DNA of 64,000 nucleotides from JAFEBO01 sp044221315 (lineage in GTDB: Bacteria; Planctomycetota; Phycisphaerae; Phycisphaerales; UBA1924): NCBI GenBank assembly GCA_044221315.1, contig JBGAPK010000022.1, positions 1-64,000 on the forward strand, read 5' to 3'. Each line of letters opens with the position of its first letter. The first letter of the stretch is position 1. The notes beneath the pieces are model-generated. The model was not told the DNA's origin. It ran no database searches and was given only the letters and a program-made list of their open reading frames with translations. The position numbers and the translations under genes are program-made. Below, in pieces: positions 1-7,298 of the stretch.

Positions 1-60
1 GGGTGTATCGGTCGTCATCCGAGAATGCCTGCAGGAGGTGGGGGGGCCGCAGAGCCAATG

Positions 61-86
61 AAAAACCCCGCTCGCGGGAGCGGGGT
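61..86 (-). terminator. Rho-independent terminator of the tRNA-Ala gene
   Basis: Read on the minus strand, ACCCCGCT and AGCGGGGT form an 8-bp GC-rich stem around a 6-nt loop, followed by TTTT. It lies directly after the 3' end of the tRNA. Confidence 0.8.
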
Positions 87-96
87 CTTCTTCAAG

Positions 97-171
97 TGGA
101 GGCGACGAGACTCGAACTCGTGACCTCTTCCATGCCATGGAAGCGCTCTACCAAAACTGAGCTACGCCCCC
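97..171 (-). tRNA. tRNA-Ala with anticodon GGC
   Basis: The minus strand folds into a cloverleaf. The acceptor strand GGGGGCG pairs with CGCCTCC. The anticodon arm is CTTCC/GGAAG around the loop ATGGCAT, so the anticodon is GGC (reads GCC, Ala). The T arm contains GAGTTCGAGTCTC. A G3:U70 wobble, the identity element for alanyl-tRNA synthetase, is present. The 3' CCA is not encoded and must be added. A terminator follows immediately. Confidence 0.95.
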
Positions 172-247
172 TTGATGAGTCCAGAAAGACTCTTGGTTCG
201 TCGTTTGTCGGCCCGAGGGCGACCGGTCTTCGGTTGTAACCCGGTTT

Positions 248-264
248 GGCGGCACAAAGCCGCC
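248..264. repeat. Short palindrome between the heptosyltransferase and the tRNA
   Basis: GGCGGC and GCCGCC pair around ACAAA. It lies just after the heptosyltransferase stop codon on the minus strand. It could end that transcript, but it has no T-run. It resembles the other short palindromes scattered through the window. Confidence 0.4.
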
Positions 265-302
265 GGAACGGGGCCAAGATGGTAGTTCCAAGCCCCCGTG
301 AA

Positions 303-1397
303 TCAAGAAGCTCCGGCCGATGCCGGATTCGGGCTTTTTCCGTGCTTCAGGGCCTCCTCGGCAGCCTCGAGGACGCTTTCCAGCGAGATCCGGTCGATCC
401 GGCAGCGTTCGCGATGGTCGTCCGCGACTTCGGTTTCTGGCAATGTCGGGTCGGCGACCAGAAGCGTTTCGCCGGCAGGGGCCGGGATTGTCGTCCAGCG
501 CGGATCGGTGGGGCCGAAGAGCGAAACCAAGGGCACGTAGAACGCCGCCGCGATGTGCCTCGGTCCCGTGTCGTTGGTCACCATCAGGCGCGAACCACGG
601 ATGATCGCCTTGAGTGCCCCGATCGTGATTCCAAGGCGTGGGAGGCGAACACAGGGCACGCCGGCTGCCGCGCTGATTTCGTCGATGAGTTCGGCCTCGC
701 CGGGGGATCCGTTGAGGAACACGGCGAGTCCGTGACGCTCGTGCAAATGACGGGCGACCGCGGCAAACCGGTCGGCGGGCCAGCGTTTGGCGACGTTGTT
801 GCCCCCGGGGTTGAGGATGGCCCGCGGAGCATCTGGAGAAACCCCAGCCTTGGCCAGGATCTCGGACGCCAGTTGCTCGTCCTTTGGCGTTGTGGTCAGA
901 AAGAGTCGATCGGCGGCGGGCGTTTCCGTCTGGCCGAGCGTTCGTGCCGCGAGCGCGAGGTAATAGGAGACGGCGGGGACGGGTGAAAAGCGGCCATCCG
1001 GTCGTGTCGGGGCTTTCAGCCGGTCGGTCAGGAGCAGGCCTCGGGCGTCGCGGTCGTATCCGATCCGGCGAGGGATTCCGGCGATGCGGACTGTCAGGGC
1101 AGTAGAAAACGAATTCGTCAGCAGAACCGCCGAGTCGTAGCGGCGCGGGCGGACCTTTGCCGCGACAAACTTTGGACCCATGACGCCGGAGGCCCGGGCG
1201 ACGTGGACTTCATCGAAGTAGGGCAGGCCTGCCAGCAATTCGTCCATGCCGGGTCGAACAAGACCACCGATGAACGCGCCGGGAAGGCCTTCCCTGAGCC
1301 GCTTGAGCGTGGGCGTCGCCATCACGCAGTCACCCAGCCACGATGGGCAAACCACCAGCAGGCGCAGCGGCTTGGGGGGAAGGGTGGGGGGCGGCAT
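303..1397 (-). CDS. Glycosyltransferase family 9, ADP-heptose:LPS heptosyltransferase-like
   Basis: This protein of 364 residues has the layout of family 9 (WaaF/WaaC-type) heptosyltransferases, GT-B enzymes that add heptose to the inner core of lipopolysaccharide at the cytoplasmic face of the inner membrane. The N-terminal domain opens with LLVVCPSWLGDCVMATP (about residues 13-29). The C-terminal domain has NPGGNN (196-201) followed by KRWP, and TNDTGPRH (274-281) followed by LFGPTDPRW, the typical nucleotide-sugar site. The length is normal. The ATG has no Shine-Dalgarno but has TACAGT 6 nt upstream. The exact acceptor cannot be read from sequence. Its presence supports a diderm envelope. 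Confidence 0.88.
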   Translation of the reverse strand: MPPPTLPPKPLRLLVVCPSWLGDCVMATPTLKRLREGLPGAFIGGLVRPGMDELLAGLPYFDEVHVARASGVMGPKFVAAKVRPRRYDSAVLLTNSFSTALTVRIAGIPRRIGYDRDARGLLLTDRLKAPTRPDGRFSPVPAVSYYLALAARTLGQTETPAADRLFLTTTPKDEQLASEILAKAGVSPDAPRAILNPGGNNVAKRWPADRFAAVARHLHERHGLAVFLNGSPGEAELIDEISAAAGVPCVRLPRLGITIGALKAIIRGSRLMVTNDTGPRHIAAAFYVPLVSLFGPTDPRWTTIPAPAGETLLVADPTLPETEVADDHRERCRIDRISLESVLEAAEEALKHGKSPNPASAGAS

Positions 1398-1403
1398 CGG
1401 CAG

Positions 1404-1409
1404 ACTGTA
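1404..1409 (-). promoter_or_regulatory. -10-like TACAGT for a leaderless heptosyltransferase mRNA
   Basis: TACAGT lies 6 nt upstream of the ATG at 1397. That spacing puts the transcription start at or next to the start codon. Confidence 0.5.
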
Positions 1410-1427
1410 GCGAAAGGCCGCGGGAAA

Positions 1428-1721
1428 TCAGTCGAATTGGAATTCTGTTCCCGGCGCCGGCGTGCCCCAGAGGGGCCCATCGCGGTACTTCTCTTCGTAC
1501 CACTTGTTGGTCACACGCCGGAGTTCCGCGGCGAACCCGACTCCGACGATGCGGTCGCACTCGAGCGTGACGGTGATGTCGGTTGGCGAGAGCTTGATCG
1601 CGGTCAGGGCGACACCCTCGCGGTCGGCGATCGCACGGGCCGTGGCCTCGACGATTTCCCTGGTCTTGAAGTCATCGAGGGGTGTGCCGTGGAGGGCGCG
1701 AAGGCGGACGTTGGCGGGCAT
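1428..1721 (-). CDS. Conserved-looking hypothetical protein, 97 aa
   Basis: I do not recognise this family. The protein is small, soluble and has no signal peptide or membrane segment. It has a mixed alpha/beta pattern: a helix around residues 17-34 (DFKTREIVEATARAIADR) and strands around LTAIKLSPTDITVTLECD. It ends in an aromatic segment with WYEEKY and PLWGTPAPGTEFQF. The start at 1721 is supported by TAGAGT exactly 6 nt upstream, the same leaderless arrangement as the next gene. It lies 30 nt upstream of the heptosyltransferase on the same strand, but each gene has its own -10-like box, so they need not be one operon. Confidence 0.7.
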   Translation of the reverse strand: MPANVRLRALHGTPLDDFKTREIVEATARAIADREGVALTAIKLSPTDITVTLECDRIVGVGFAAELRRVTNKWYEEKYRDGPLWGTPAPGTEFQFD

Positions 1722-1727
1722 GGGGGC

Positions 1728-1733
1728 ACTCTA
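1728..1733 (-). promoter_or_regulatory. -10-like TAGAGT for the 97-aa gene
   Basis: TAGAGT is 6 nt upstream of the ATG at 1721, and there is no ribosome-binding site between them. Confidence 0.5.
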
Positions 1734-1805
1734 GCCGTTTCTGAGGGTTCTTCCCGGGCGATTCTTTCGCCCGAACCCGCGGATGGTCGATTCCAAAGAA
1801 CAGGT

Positions 1806-2513
1806 ATGGCACCCGCAACGGAGAATCCGCGCGCCGAATCCGCCTCCCCGGGACGGCGCTGGCTTCGCAGGGGGAAGTTCGCCCTGCCCGTGATCGCGTT
1901 GGGCGCGATCGTGGCCGCGGCGTTGCACTATCAGCAGGAAGCGGCCGTGCGTGAGGCGACGGCGCTCGTCGCGGGCGCAACCCAGCCCCCGACAAGCCTT
2001 GCCAGCGTCGCCCGCCACCTGCGGGAGAGCCAGTTAATCACCAGCAGGATCGAGACGCTCGTTCGAGCGCAGACCAACGACGACAACTGGTTCGGGAGTG
2101 TGGTGGCGACCGTTGAGGCTCCGGCGCGCCTGAGCTACGGCGTCGACCTCTCCAAACTCGAATCCAGCGGCGTCAATTTCAGCCCGATCGGGAGCGTCTA
2201 CTCGCTGCGCGTGCCGGCGCCGAAGCGGATCGCGACGGAGGTCTTCACGGGGCAGGAAAAGACAGATGTGGCGCTCGCGGGCCTGCGGTTCCGGTCTCTC
2301 TCCGGCGAAGCGCAATTGGGATTGGCCCGGGCGCGCCTGCACGAGCAGGCCCTCCGGATGCGCCTTTCGGAGCCCGAAACGCGGAAGGTGCGGGAGAACG
2401 CCCGGGAAGAGATTGCCGCGCTTGTCCGGCGGATTGTGGGCGAGTCCGCCGCGGTTCGGGTCTCGTTTGAGGACGAGGAGTTGTGGAGAACAACAGTGGC
2501 GGCGGGGCAGTAG
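1806..2513 (+). CDS. Hypothetical membrane-anchored protein, 235 aa
   Basis: I do not recognise this protein. A basic N-terminus (RRWLRRGK) is followed by one hydrophobic segment at about residues 22-38 (FALPVIALGAIVAAALHY). The remaining ~195 residues are hydrophilic and would lie outside the cytoplasmic membrane. They are rich in Arg, Glu and Ala, and residues ~170-225 look helical. The ATG at 1806 was chosen over an upstream in-frame extension because it precedes the membrane anchor and has an AAAGAACAGG purine stretch before it. The next gene also encodes a membrane protein and starts 42 nt later, so the pair may be co-transcribed. Confidence 0.7.
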   Translation: MAPATENPRAESASPGRRWLRRGKFALPVIALGAIVAAALHYQQEAAVREATALVAGATQPPTSLASVARHLRESQLITSRIETLVRAQTNDDNWFGSVVATVEAPARLSYGVDLSKLESSGVNFSPIGSVYSLRVPAPKRIATEVFTGQEKTDVALAGLRFRSLSGEAQLGLARARLHEQALRMRLSEPETRKVRENAREEIAALVRRIVGESAAVRVSFEDEELWRTTVAAGQ

Positions 2514-2549
2514 AGGCGTAGAGCAGAGCGAACAGCAGGGCAAACAGAA
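2511..2549 (+). repeat. Dispersed repeat family A, starting at a stop codon
   Basis: TAGAGGCGTAGAGCAGAGCG begins exactly with the TAG stop of the preceding gene and continues as GAACAGCAGGGCAAACAG. Related tracts begin at the TAG stops of the HlyD gene (23944, minus strand) and atpA (33647). Confidence 0.55.
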
Positions 2550-2555
2550 TTCACT

Positions 2556-3740
2556 ATGCGGTTCCTTCGGGTGATTCCATTTCTCTGGTCGCGGCGGTGG
2601 AACATCACGCGCCTTGTGATCGCGTTCTCGCTGCTCGCGATCTTGGCCGTTGATACTCCGGCCCGGCTTGCACGACTCACACTCGCGGCATTGCCGGAGA
2701 TGGACTATGCCGCGGAAGTCGCATCGCTGCGAGCGGAGGGACGGTTTGCCGAGGCGATCGTCATTGCCGACGCCGGGCTGGCATGGACCGATGGTCCCGG
2801 TAGCGGCCCCAAGCGAGCCGAGATCGAGCGCCAGCGTCAACTCACCGTCGATGAGCAATCGAGCTGGTTGCGGCGCGCGAAGGACGTCGGTTGGGGGGCC
2901 CTCAGCGGCAAGGGCGAGAGCCTTGAACAATTGGTCGGGGCGATTGCCGCGGACATGTTTGTTGTCGGGGATATTCGCGATCTGGTTATCCAGGGCGGCA
3001 CATGGGCCAGCGGCGGTGAGGCCGACCCGCTGATCGTTTCTCTCTCCGCCGTCGGAATCGTTCTCACGGTCGCGCCCGAGATCGATTGGGCGCCAGCCCT
3101 GCTGAAGGTTGCCCGTAAGGCCGGAGCCGTCACGGAAGGCCTCAAGGATTTCTTCGTGCGGGGAGTCAAGTTGCGGAGGACCGAGGCGCTCGCCGGCGCG
3201 TTCGGTGATGTGACCAAGCTCGCATCGAAGGCCTCTCCCGCCGGCGCCATCCGGATCATGCGATTCGCCGAGAATGAAGCAGAGCTCGCCAAGCTCGCCT
3301 CCTTTGCAGAACGCAACGGCGCGAGGGGCGGCGCGGCATTGCTGATCACGGGGCGCGAAGGGGCTGCTTTCGTGCGCGGGGAGGCAGCGGTCGCCGCAGC
3401 CGGACTTCGGGCCACCGACGACGTCGTGCTAGCGGCGGCACGGAAAGGACCGGCGGGTGCGAGATTCCTTGCCAGCCCGGCCGCGCGTGTTCTCACACGC
3501 CCGCACTGGCTGCTGGGGTTCGGCAAGGGCGTGTACAAGGGCAACGTGCCGGAGGCGGTCAAGCAGATTGCCCGGGCGATGGATCCGTACGGCTGGTGGT
3601 TGTTGCCGCTGATGGGTGTGTGGACATTGTGCGAGTGCGGGCTGTTTGTCGGTGCGGCAAGACGGAAGTGGTGGGGGGCGGCGCCGAACGGCGCGGAGTT
3701 GCGCTCCAACGCATTGCAGTCTCATGCGGCGCTTTCATGA
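2556..3740 (+). CDS. Hypothetical membrane protein, 394 aa
   Basis: Not recognised. An N-terminal hydrophobic segment (residues ~19-33, VIAFSLLAILAVD) and a C-terminal one (~350-368, GWWLLPLMGVWTLCECGLFVGA) flank a ~310-residue middle. That middle is Ala-rich, probably helical, and has a moderately hydrophobic stretch near residues 155-175. The layout suggests a large non-cytoplasmic or peripheral domain between two anchors. No catalytic motif is evident. The gene follows another uncharacterised membrane protein by 42 nt. Repeat family D begins right at the TGA stop. Confidence 0.75.
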   Translation: MRFLRVIPFLWSRRWNITRLVIAFSLLAILAVDTPARLARLTLAALPEMDYAAEVASLRAEGRFAEAIVIADAGLAWTDGPGSGPKRAEIERQRQLTVDEQSSWLRRAKDVGWGALSGKGESLEQLVGAIAADMFVVGDIRDLVIQGGTWASGGEADPLIVSLSAVGIVLTVAPEIDWAPALLKVARKAGAVTEGLKDFFVRGVKLRRTEALAGAFGDVTKLASKASPAGAIRIMRFAENEAELAKLASFAERNGARGGAALLITGREGAAFVRGEAAVAAAGLRATDDVVLAAARKGPAGARFLASPAARVLTRPHWLLGFGKGVYKGNVPEAVKQIARAMDPYGWWLLPLMGVWTLCECGLFVGAARRKWWGAAPNGAELRSNALQSHAALS

Positions 3741-3773
3741 GACCTATGGGTCCCTTGGGACAAATGGGTCTTA
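3741..3773. repeat. Dispersed repeat family D
   Basis: Alternating near-copies of GACCTATGGGTCC and GGGACAAATGGGTC. A second copy in opposite orientation is at 63627-63672. Confidence 0.55.
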
Positions 3774-3785
3774 TTTCCAAGCCAC

Positions 3786-4964
3786 TCAAACCGCCGCACC
3801 CACCTTTGAAGCCGTCACTCGCTCATGCTCCGACCGCAGCAGCAGATCCACCTGCTCCAGCGTCAACGCGTGCGCGTCCGCCAGCGACTTGATCCGATTG
3901 GTTAGGTCCTTGCACTGAGCGTCCGTGAGCGCAAGCCCAAGCTGTTCGGCGCGGCCGCGCACCGCGTTCCACCCCGTCAGCCGGTGTGCGATGTGAACGT
4001 ATCGCGTGAGCCCGAAGTCTTCGGGCTTCAACGCTTCGTACGTGGACGGGTCGTTGAGCACCGCCTTGGCGTGGATCCCGGCCTTGTGGGTAAAGGCGCA
4101 GAAGCCGGTGATGTAGTTGTTGAACGGGACTTCGATATCGACCATCGACGCGACCGTCTGGTCGAGTTCGCGGAGCAGCGGCAGGTTGTACTTGCGGACC
4201 GACTGCGGATCGACCACGGCCAGGCGGGCGACGAGGCCGCCCAACGAAGTAATGCCGTTGCGCTCGCCGATCCCGAGCACGGTGGTGTCGATGTGGGTCG
4301 CCCCCGCCTCGAGGGCACAGTACGCGTTGGCGATGGCGCAGCCAGAGTCGTTGTGGCCGTGGAACTCGATGTCCGCCTTGACGCGCCGGCGAAGCTCCGA
4401 GACCAGTTCGTAGATCTGGCGGGGCGAGCCGACGCCCACGGTGTCGGCAACGCCCACACGATCAACGCCCAGCTCATCCACCGCCTCGTACACGCGGAAG
4501 AGATCCTCCGGGGTCGAACGCAGCGAATCCTCCGTGCTGAACCGCACCTCCACGCCCGAATCCCGCAGGAACGGGATCACCTCCCGGGCGATGCCGATGA
4601 TCTCGTCGATCGTCCGCCCGTGGCTGAACTTGCGGAGCTGCGACGACGTGCCGATCACGACGTCAACACCGTCCACCCCCGTCTCGACCGCGACCCGCGC
4701 ATCATCGAGGTGACAGCGCGTGTGCGTCAGGATCTTGGCGTGCAGATCGAGCGAAGCGATGGTGGCGCAATCCTCCCGGCTCTGCGGCGACGCCATCGGA
4801 TTTGTCAGTTCCAGGTACTCAACTCCGAACTCATCCAGCAGCGTCGCGAGCTGGATCTTCTGCTCGGTGGTGAAAAACGCGTTGACGAACTGCTCGCCCT
4901 CGCGGAGGGTCGAATCGATGATGGAAAACGGCTTGATCTGGGTGGCGGTGATCTGGGTGGTCAT
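3786..4964 (-). CDS. Homocitrate synthase (LysS/HCS type)
   Basis: A DRE-TIM family aldolase of 392 residues, closely resembling the Thermus-type homocitrate synthase that condenses acetyl-CoA with 2-oxoglutarate, the first step of alpha-aminoadipate lysine synthesis. Visible motifs are IIDSTLREGEQF (residues ~15-26, metal and catalytic site), ELTNPMASPQSR, EFHGHNDSGCAIANAY (two metal-binding His) and TTVLGIGERNGITSLGG. ITGFCAFTHKAGIHAKAV contains the C-terminal His/Lys signature. Family members also include isopropylmalate and citramalate synthases, but the 'FTTEQKI' N-terminus and 'FNNYITG' favour homocitrate synthase. No other lysine gene is adjacent. The ATG has no clear ribosome site. 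Confidence 0.85.
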   Translation of the reverse strand: MTTQITATQIKPFSIIDSTLREGEQFVNAFFTTEQKIQLATLLDEFGVEYLELTNPMASPQSREDCATIASLDLHAKILTHTRCHLDDARVAVETGVDGVDVVIGTSSQLRKFSHGRTIDEIIGIAREVIPFLRDSGVEVRFSTEDSLRSTPEDLFRVYEAVDELGVDRVGVADTVGVGSPRQIYELVSELRRRVKADIEFHGHNDSGCAIANAYCALEAGATHIDTTVLGIGERNGITSLGGLVARLAVVDPQSVRKYNLPLLRELDQTVASMVDIEVPFNNYITGFCAFTHKAGIHAKAVLNDPSTYEALKPEDFGLTRYVHIAHRLTGWNAVRGRAEQLGLALTDAQCKDLTNRIKSLADAHALTLEQVDLLLRSEHERVTASKVGAAV

Positions 4965-5267
4965 GGCAGGGCTTTCGGAGGTGAGGTGGTGACTGATCGG
5001 AACGGTGTTTGATTGACGGAGGTGTGGGGGGAGGGGGGAACGCTCGCGGCCGATCCGGGCCAGCTCGTGCCAAAAGCACAGCGGGCTCGCCGTTGCCGGC
5101 GAGCCCGATGGAGTGTTGTTGATTCAGTCTCGATCAACCACGCGCAAGGGCATTCGCCGGCCTTTTCAGCCTTTTCGATTTGCCCTGTTTGGTCGCGATG
5201 ATCTGCATAGGTGATTCGTTTGGAACTTTCTTGCGGGAAAACAATAGGCGCGAATCGACGTGCGGTC
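4965..5267. other. Intergenic stretch between homocitrate synthase and aldolase genes
   Basis: 303 bp with no credible gene. It contains the perfect 9-bp inverted repeat described separately. A purine-rich tract near 5020-5040 lies upstream of the homocitrate synthase gene, but I could not place a convincing promoter. Confidence 0.6.
5083..5106 (-). terminator. Hairpin downstream of the aldolase gene
   Basis: GGGCTCGCC and GGCGAGCCC form a perfect 9-bp stem with a 6-nt loop, about 160 nt after the aldolase stop. On the minus strand it is followed by GCTGTGCTTTTGG, an imperfect T-tract. It probably ends the aldolase transcript. Confidence 0.5.
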
Positions 5268-6392
5268 TTACGCCACCGTCACGCTCTTGTCCAAATACAC
5301 GTCCTGCACTGCGTTCAGCAGCTTCACGCCATCGGCCATCGGCTTCTGGAACGCCTTGCGGCCCGAGATCAGGCCCATGCCGCCGGCACGCTTGTTGACG
5401 ACCGCCGTGTGGACGGCGTCCTGCAGGTCGGCCGCGCCCTTCGATTCGCCGCCCGAGTTGATGAGCGGGATGCGGCCCATGTAGTTGTTGAGGATCTGGT
5501 AGCGGCAGAGGTCGATCGGGTTGCCGCCCTTGCCGGTTTCGTCGCTGCCGCAGAGGTTCGTGTAGACGCGCTTGTCCCACTTGCCGTAGGACGAACCGCC
5601 GGTGTTGAGTGCCGCGTAACCGCCGTTGTTGGTGGGGAGCTTCTGCTTGATGATGTCGGCCTTGATGGTCGCGCCGAGGTGGTTTGCCTGGCCGGTGAGG
5701 TCCGCGGAGGCGTGGTAATCAACGCTCTTCCCATCCGCGCCGGTGACCTTGAAGTGTGAGTTGCGGGTGTAGCACCAGAGGACGGTCACGAGGCCGTAGG
5801 AATGGGCCTCTTCGAACATGTCAGAGACGTACGCGATCTCTTCGCGGCTGGAGTCGTTGCCGAAGTAGATCGTCGCACCGACGGCGACGGCGCCCATCTC
5901 GTAACACTGACGGACGCTGCCGAAGTAGGACTCTTTGAAGATGTTGGGGTAGGTCAACATCTCGTTGTGGTTGAACTTGACGAGGAACGGGATCTTGTGG
6001 GCGTACTTGCGGGCGACCGAGCCCAGGACGCCGAGGGTCGAGGCGACGGCGTTGCAGCCGCCCTCGATGGCGAGCTTGACGATGTTTTCGGGGTCGAAGA
6101 ACTGGGGATTCGGGGCGAAGGACGCGCCGGCCGAGTGCTCGACACCCTGGTCGACGGGGAGGATGCTGACGTAGCCGGTACCGGCGAGGCGGCCGGTGTT
6201 GAGGATCGTCTGGAAGTTGCGGAGGGTGGCGACGTTTCGATCGCTCTGGCTGAAGACGCGATCCACAAAGTCCGGCCCCGGAAGATGGAGCTGGCTCTTT
6301 GAGACCGTCTTGGACTCATAGCTCAGAAGGCCCGCCGCTTCATTGCCCAGCACCTCGCGCACATTCACCGAAGGGGTCGCGGCAGTAACCAT
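5268..6392 (-). CDS. fbaB: Class I fructose-bisphosphate aldolase (FbaB type)
   Basis: A 374-residue TIM-barrel protein of the bacterial/archaeal DhnA-type class I aldolase group. It would cleave fructose 1,6-bisphosphate into dihydroxyacetone phosphate and glyceraldehyde 3-phosphate through a lysine Schiff base. Typical segments are VSILPVDQGVEHSAGASF, the strand FLVKFNHNEML, and VLWCYTRNSHF. LINSGGESKGAADL and GGMGLISGRKAFQKPM form the phosphate-binding C-terminal part. Length matches the family. The ATG at 6392 has GGAG 7 nt upstream, and TATACG lies just before that. A candidate distal promoter lies about 210 nt upstream. It is probably monocistronic, with a hairpin downstream. Confidence 0.92.
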   Translation of the reverse strand: MVTAATPSVNVREVLGNEAAGLLSYESKTVSKSQLHLPGPDFVDRVFSQSDRNVATLRNFQTILNTGRLAGTGYVSILPVDQGVEHSAGASFAPNPQFFDPENIVKLAIEGGCNAVASTLGVLGSVARKYAHKIPFLVKFNHNEMLTYPNIFKESYFGSVRQCYEMGAVAVGATIYFGNDSSREEIAYVSDMFEEAHSYGLVTVLWCYTRNSHFKVTGADGKSVDYHASADLTGQANHLGATIKADIIKQKLPTNNGGYAALNTGGSSYGKWDKRVYTNLCGSDETGKGGNPIDLCRYQILNNYMGRIPLINSGGESKGAADLQDAVHTAVVNKRAGGMGLISGRKAFQKPMADGVKLLNAVQDVYLDKSVTVA

Positions 6393-6925
6393 CTGAAGAC
6401 TCCGTATAAAAACCGAACAAGAAAGGCATCTGTCCGCGCCAACGCGGTGCTAAATGCGCGCGATTCTAGTCGTCGCGAGACCGCTCAAAGCGGAATCCGA
6501 AGGAGCATGCGGGTGTTCGGAATGTGCGTTTTTCGCCCAGAGAAATACGGAGTTTCAGGGTGAATCGAACGTCCGCGTAACCATCTGCCGAACCTGGATT
6601 TGTCGGTTAGCGAAAAACAACGGCCTTGTCAATACCAAAGTCCCGCCGGTCCGGGAAAAAAAGTGGCAAAGTCGGGCTTTGGTGGCATGGTTGTGGTGGT
6701 TGGGCGATCCGCCCACACCCTGTCACGGGGATGCCCTAGGGGCTCTTGAGCCCTACACCGTGGCCGCAAATCTGCCTGTTCTACACCACCGGCGGGATCG
6801 AGTCGAAAGATTCGATTCCGTCGTTCTTTTTGGGCTACACCAATTCCCCAAATAGGTGGCCGAATCCCCTCCGGAAACCCAGTTCCACATGCTTCCATGC
6901 GTCGAAAATGGCGCAGCCGGGCAGG
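6393..6925. other. Long intergenic region upstream of fbaB
   Basis: 533 bp without a convincing gene. Seen: a hairpin TGGGCG/CGCCCA at about 6700-6714; a palindrome GGGCTC-TT-GAGCCC near 6740-6753; an interrupted repeat ATCGA...TCGAT near 6798-6817 followed by TTCTTTTT; and three copies of CTACACC at about 6753, 6781 and 6834. On the minus strand a CAAAG/CTTTG stem is followed by seven T near 6655-6680. This could be a structured RNA or a long fbaB leader. I cannot assign it to a known family. Confidence 0.4.
6604..6632 (-). promoter_or_regulatory. Candidate promoter for fbaB
   Basis: Read on the minus strand, a perfect TTGACA (6632-6627) is followed after 17 nt by TAACCG, a weak -10. It would give a leader of about 200 nt before the fbaB ATG. 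Confidence 0.3.
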
Positions 6926-7267
6926 CTATTTCGCTGGTTTCTTCCAGCCAAGGTCCGGGTCTTTGGCGAGGACGCCCGCCGACTGCTTCACACATCGGCG
7001 GCAGGCGCACAACCCCGCTTCCCGCGGGCTCATCCATCCGATCTCATCCCGGTTCTCGCGGCACAGCGTGCACAGGTACCCGGCCGGCGCGTTCCCCACC
7101 GACTCGATCGCCAAGGCCCGGTACGCGAGAGTCAGGCACTCGCCGCAAATGCACGCCCCCCGATGGCCCTCCACCATCGGGCGCTCCAAGGTCCACACCC
7201 CTCCGCAGTAGTCGCAGAGGATGTCCGACATCTGAACATTGGTCTCGTCGGTGCCCGGGCGTTGCAT
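6926..7267 (-). CDS. Small protein with ClpX-type C4 zinc finger motifs
   Basis: A 113-residue soluble protein with two cysteine clusters. The first is ILCDYCGG...CICGECL (about residues 17-43), spaced like the C4 zinc finger at the N-terminus of ClpX. The second is LCTLC...LCACRRC. It probably binds zinc and may recognise protein partners; no enzyme domain follows. The ATG at 7267 is 31 nt after the exporter gene's stop on the same strand, so the two may be co-transcribed. A GTG at 7318 would overlap the exporter, and an ATG at 7231 would still keep the first cysteine pair. No ribosome site separates these options. Confidence 0.65.
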   Translation of the reverse strand: MQRPGTDETNVQMSDILCDYCGGVWTLERPMVEGHRGACICGECLTLAYRALAIESVGNAPAGYLCTLCRENRDEIGWMSPREAGLCACRRCVKQSAGVLAKDPDLGWKKPAK

Positions 7268-7298
7268 GCGTGGTTCTCGGGTCGGGCTCGGGTGGGGG

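Noticed and set aside
5134..5202. A 22-residue basic peptide frame (MQIIATKQGKSKRLKRP...)
   Set aside because: It has no ribosome site or -10 box and no match to the very small ribosome-associated proteins I know of.
6454..6855. A 133-residue open frame upstream of fbaB
   Set aside because: It has no start signal, no domain-like sequence and runs through palindromes. The region is better treated as noncoding.
6640..6860. 6S RNA, tmRNA or a tRNA-like gene in the fbaB upstream region
   Set aside because: Hairpins and TTCGA segments suggested it, but I could not build a closing stem, a T arm with matching acceptor, or any conserved core.
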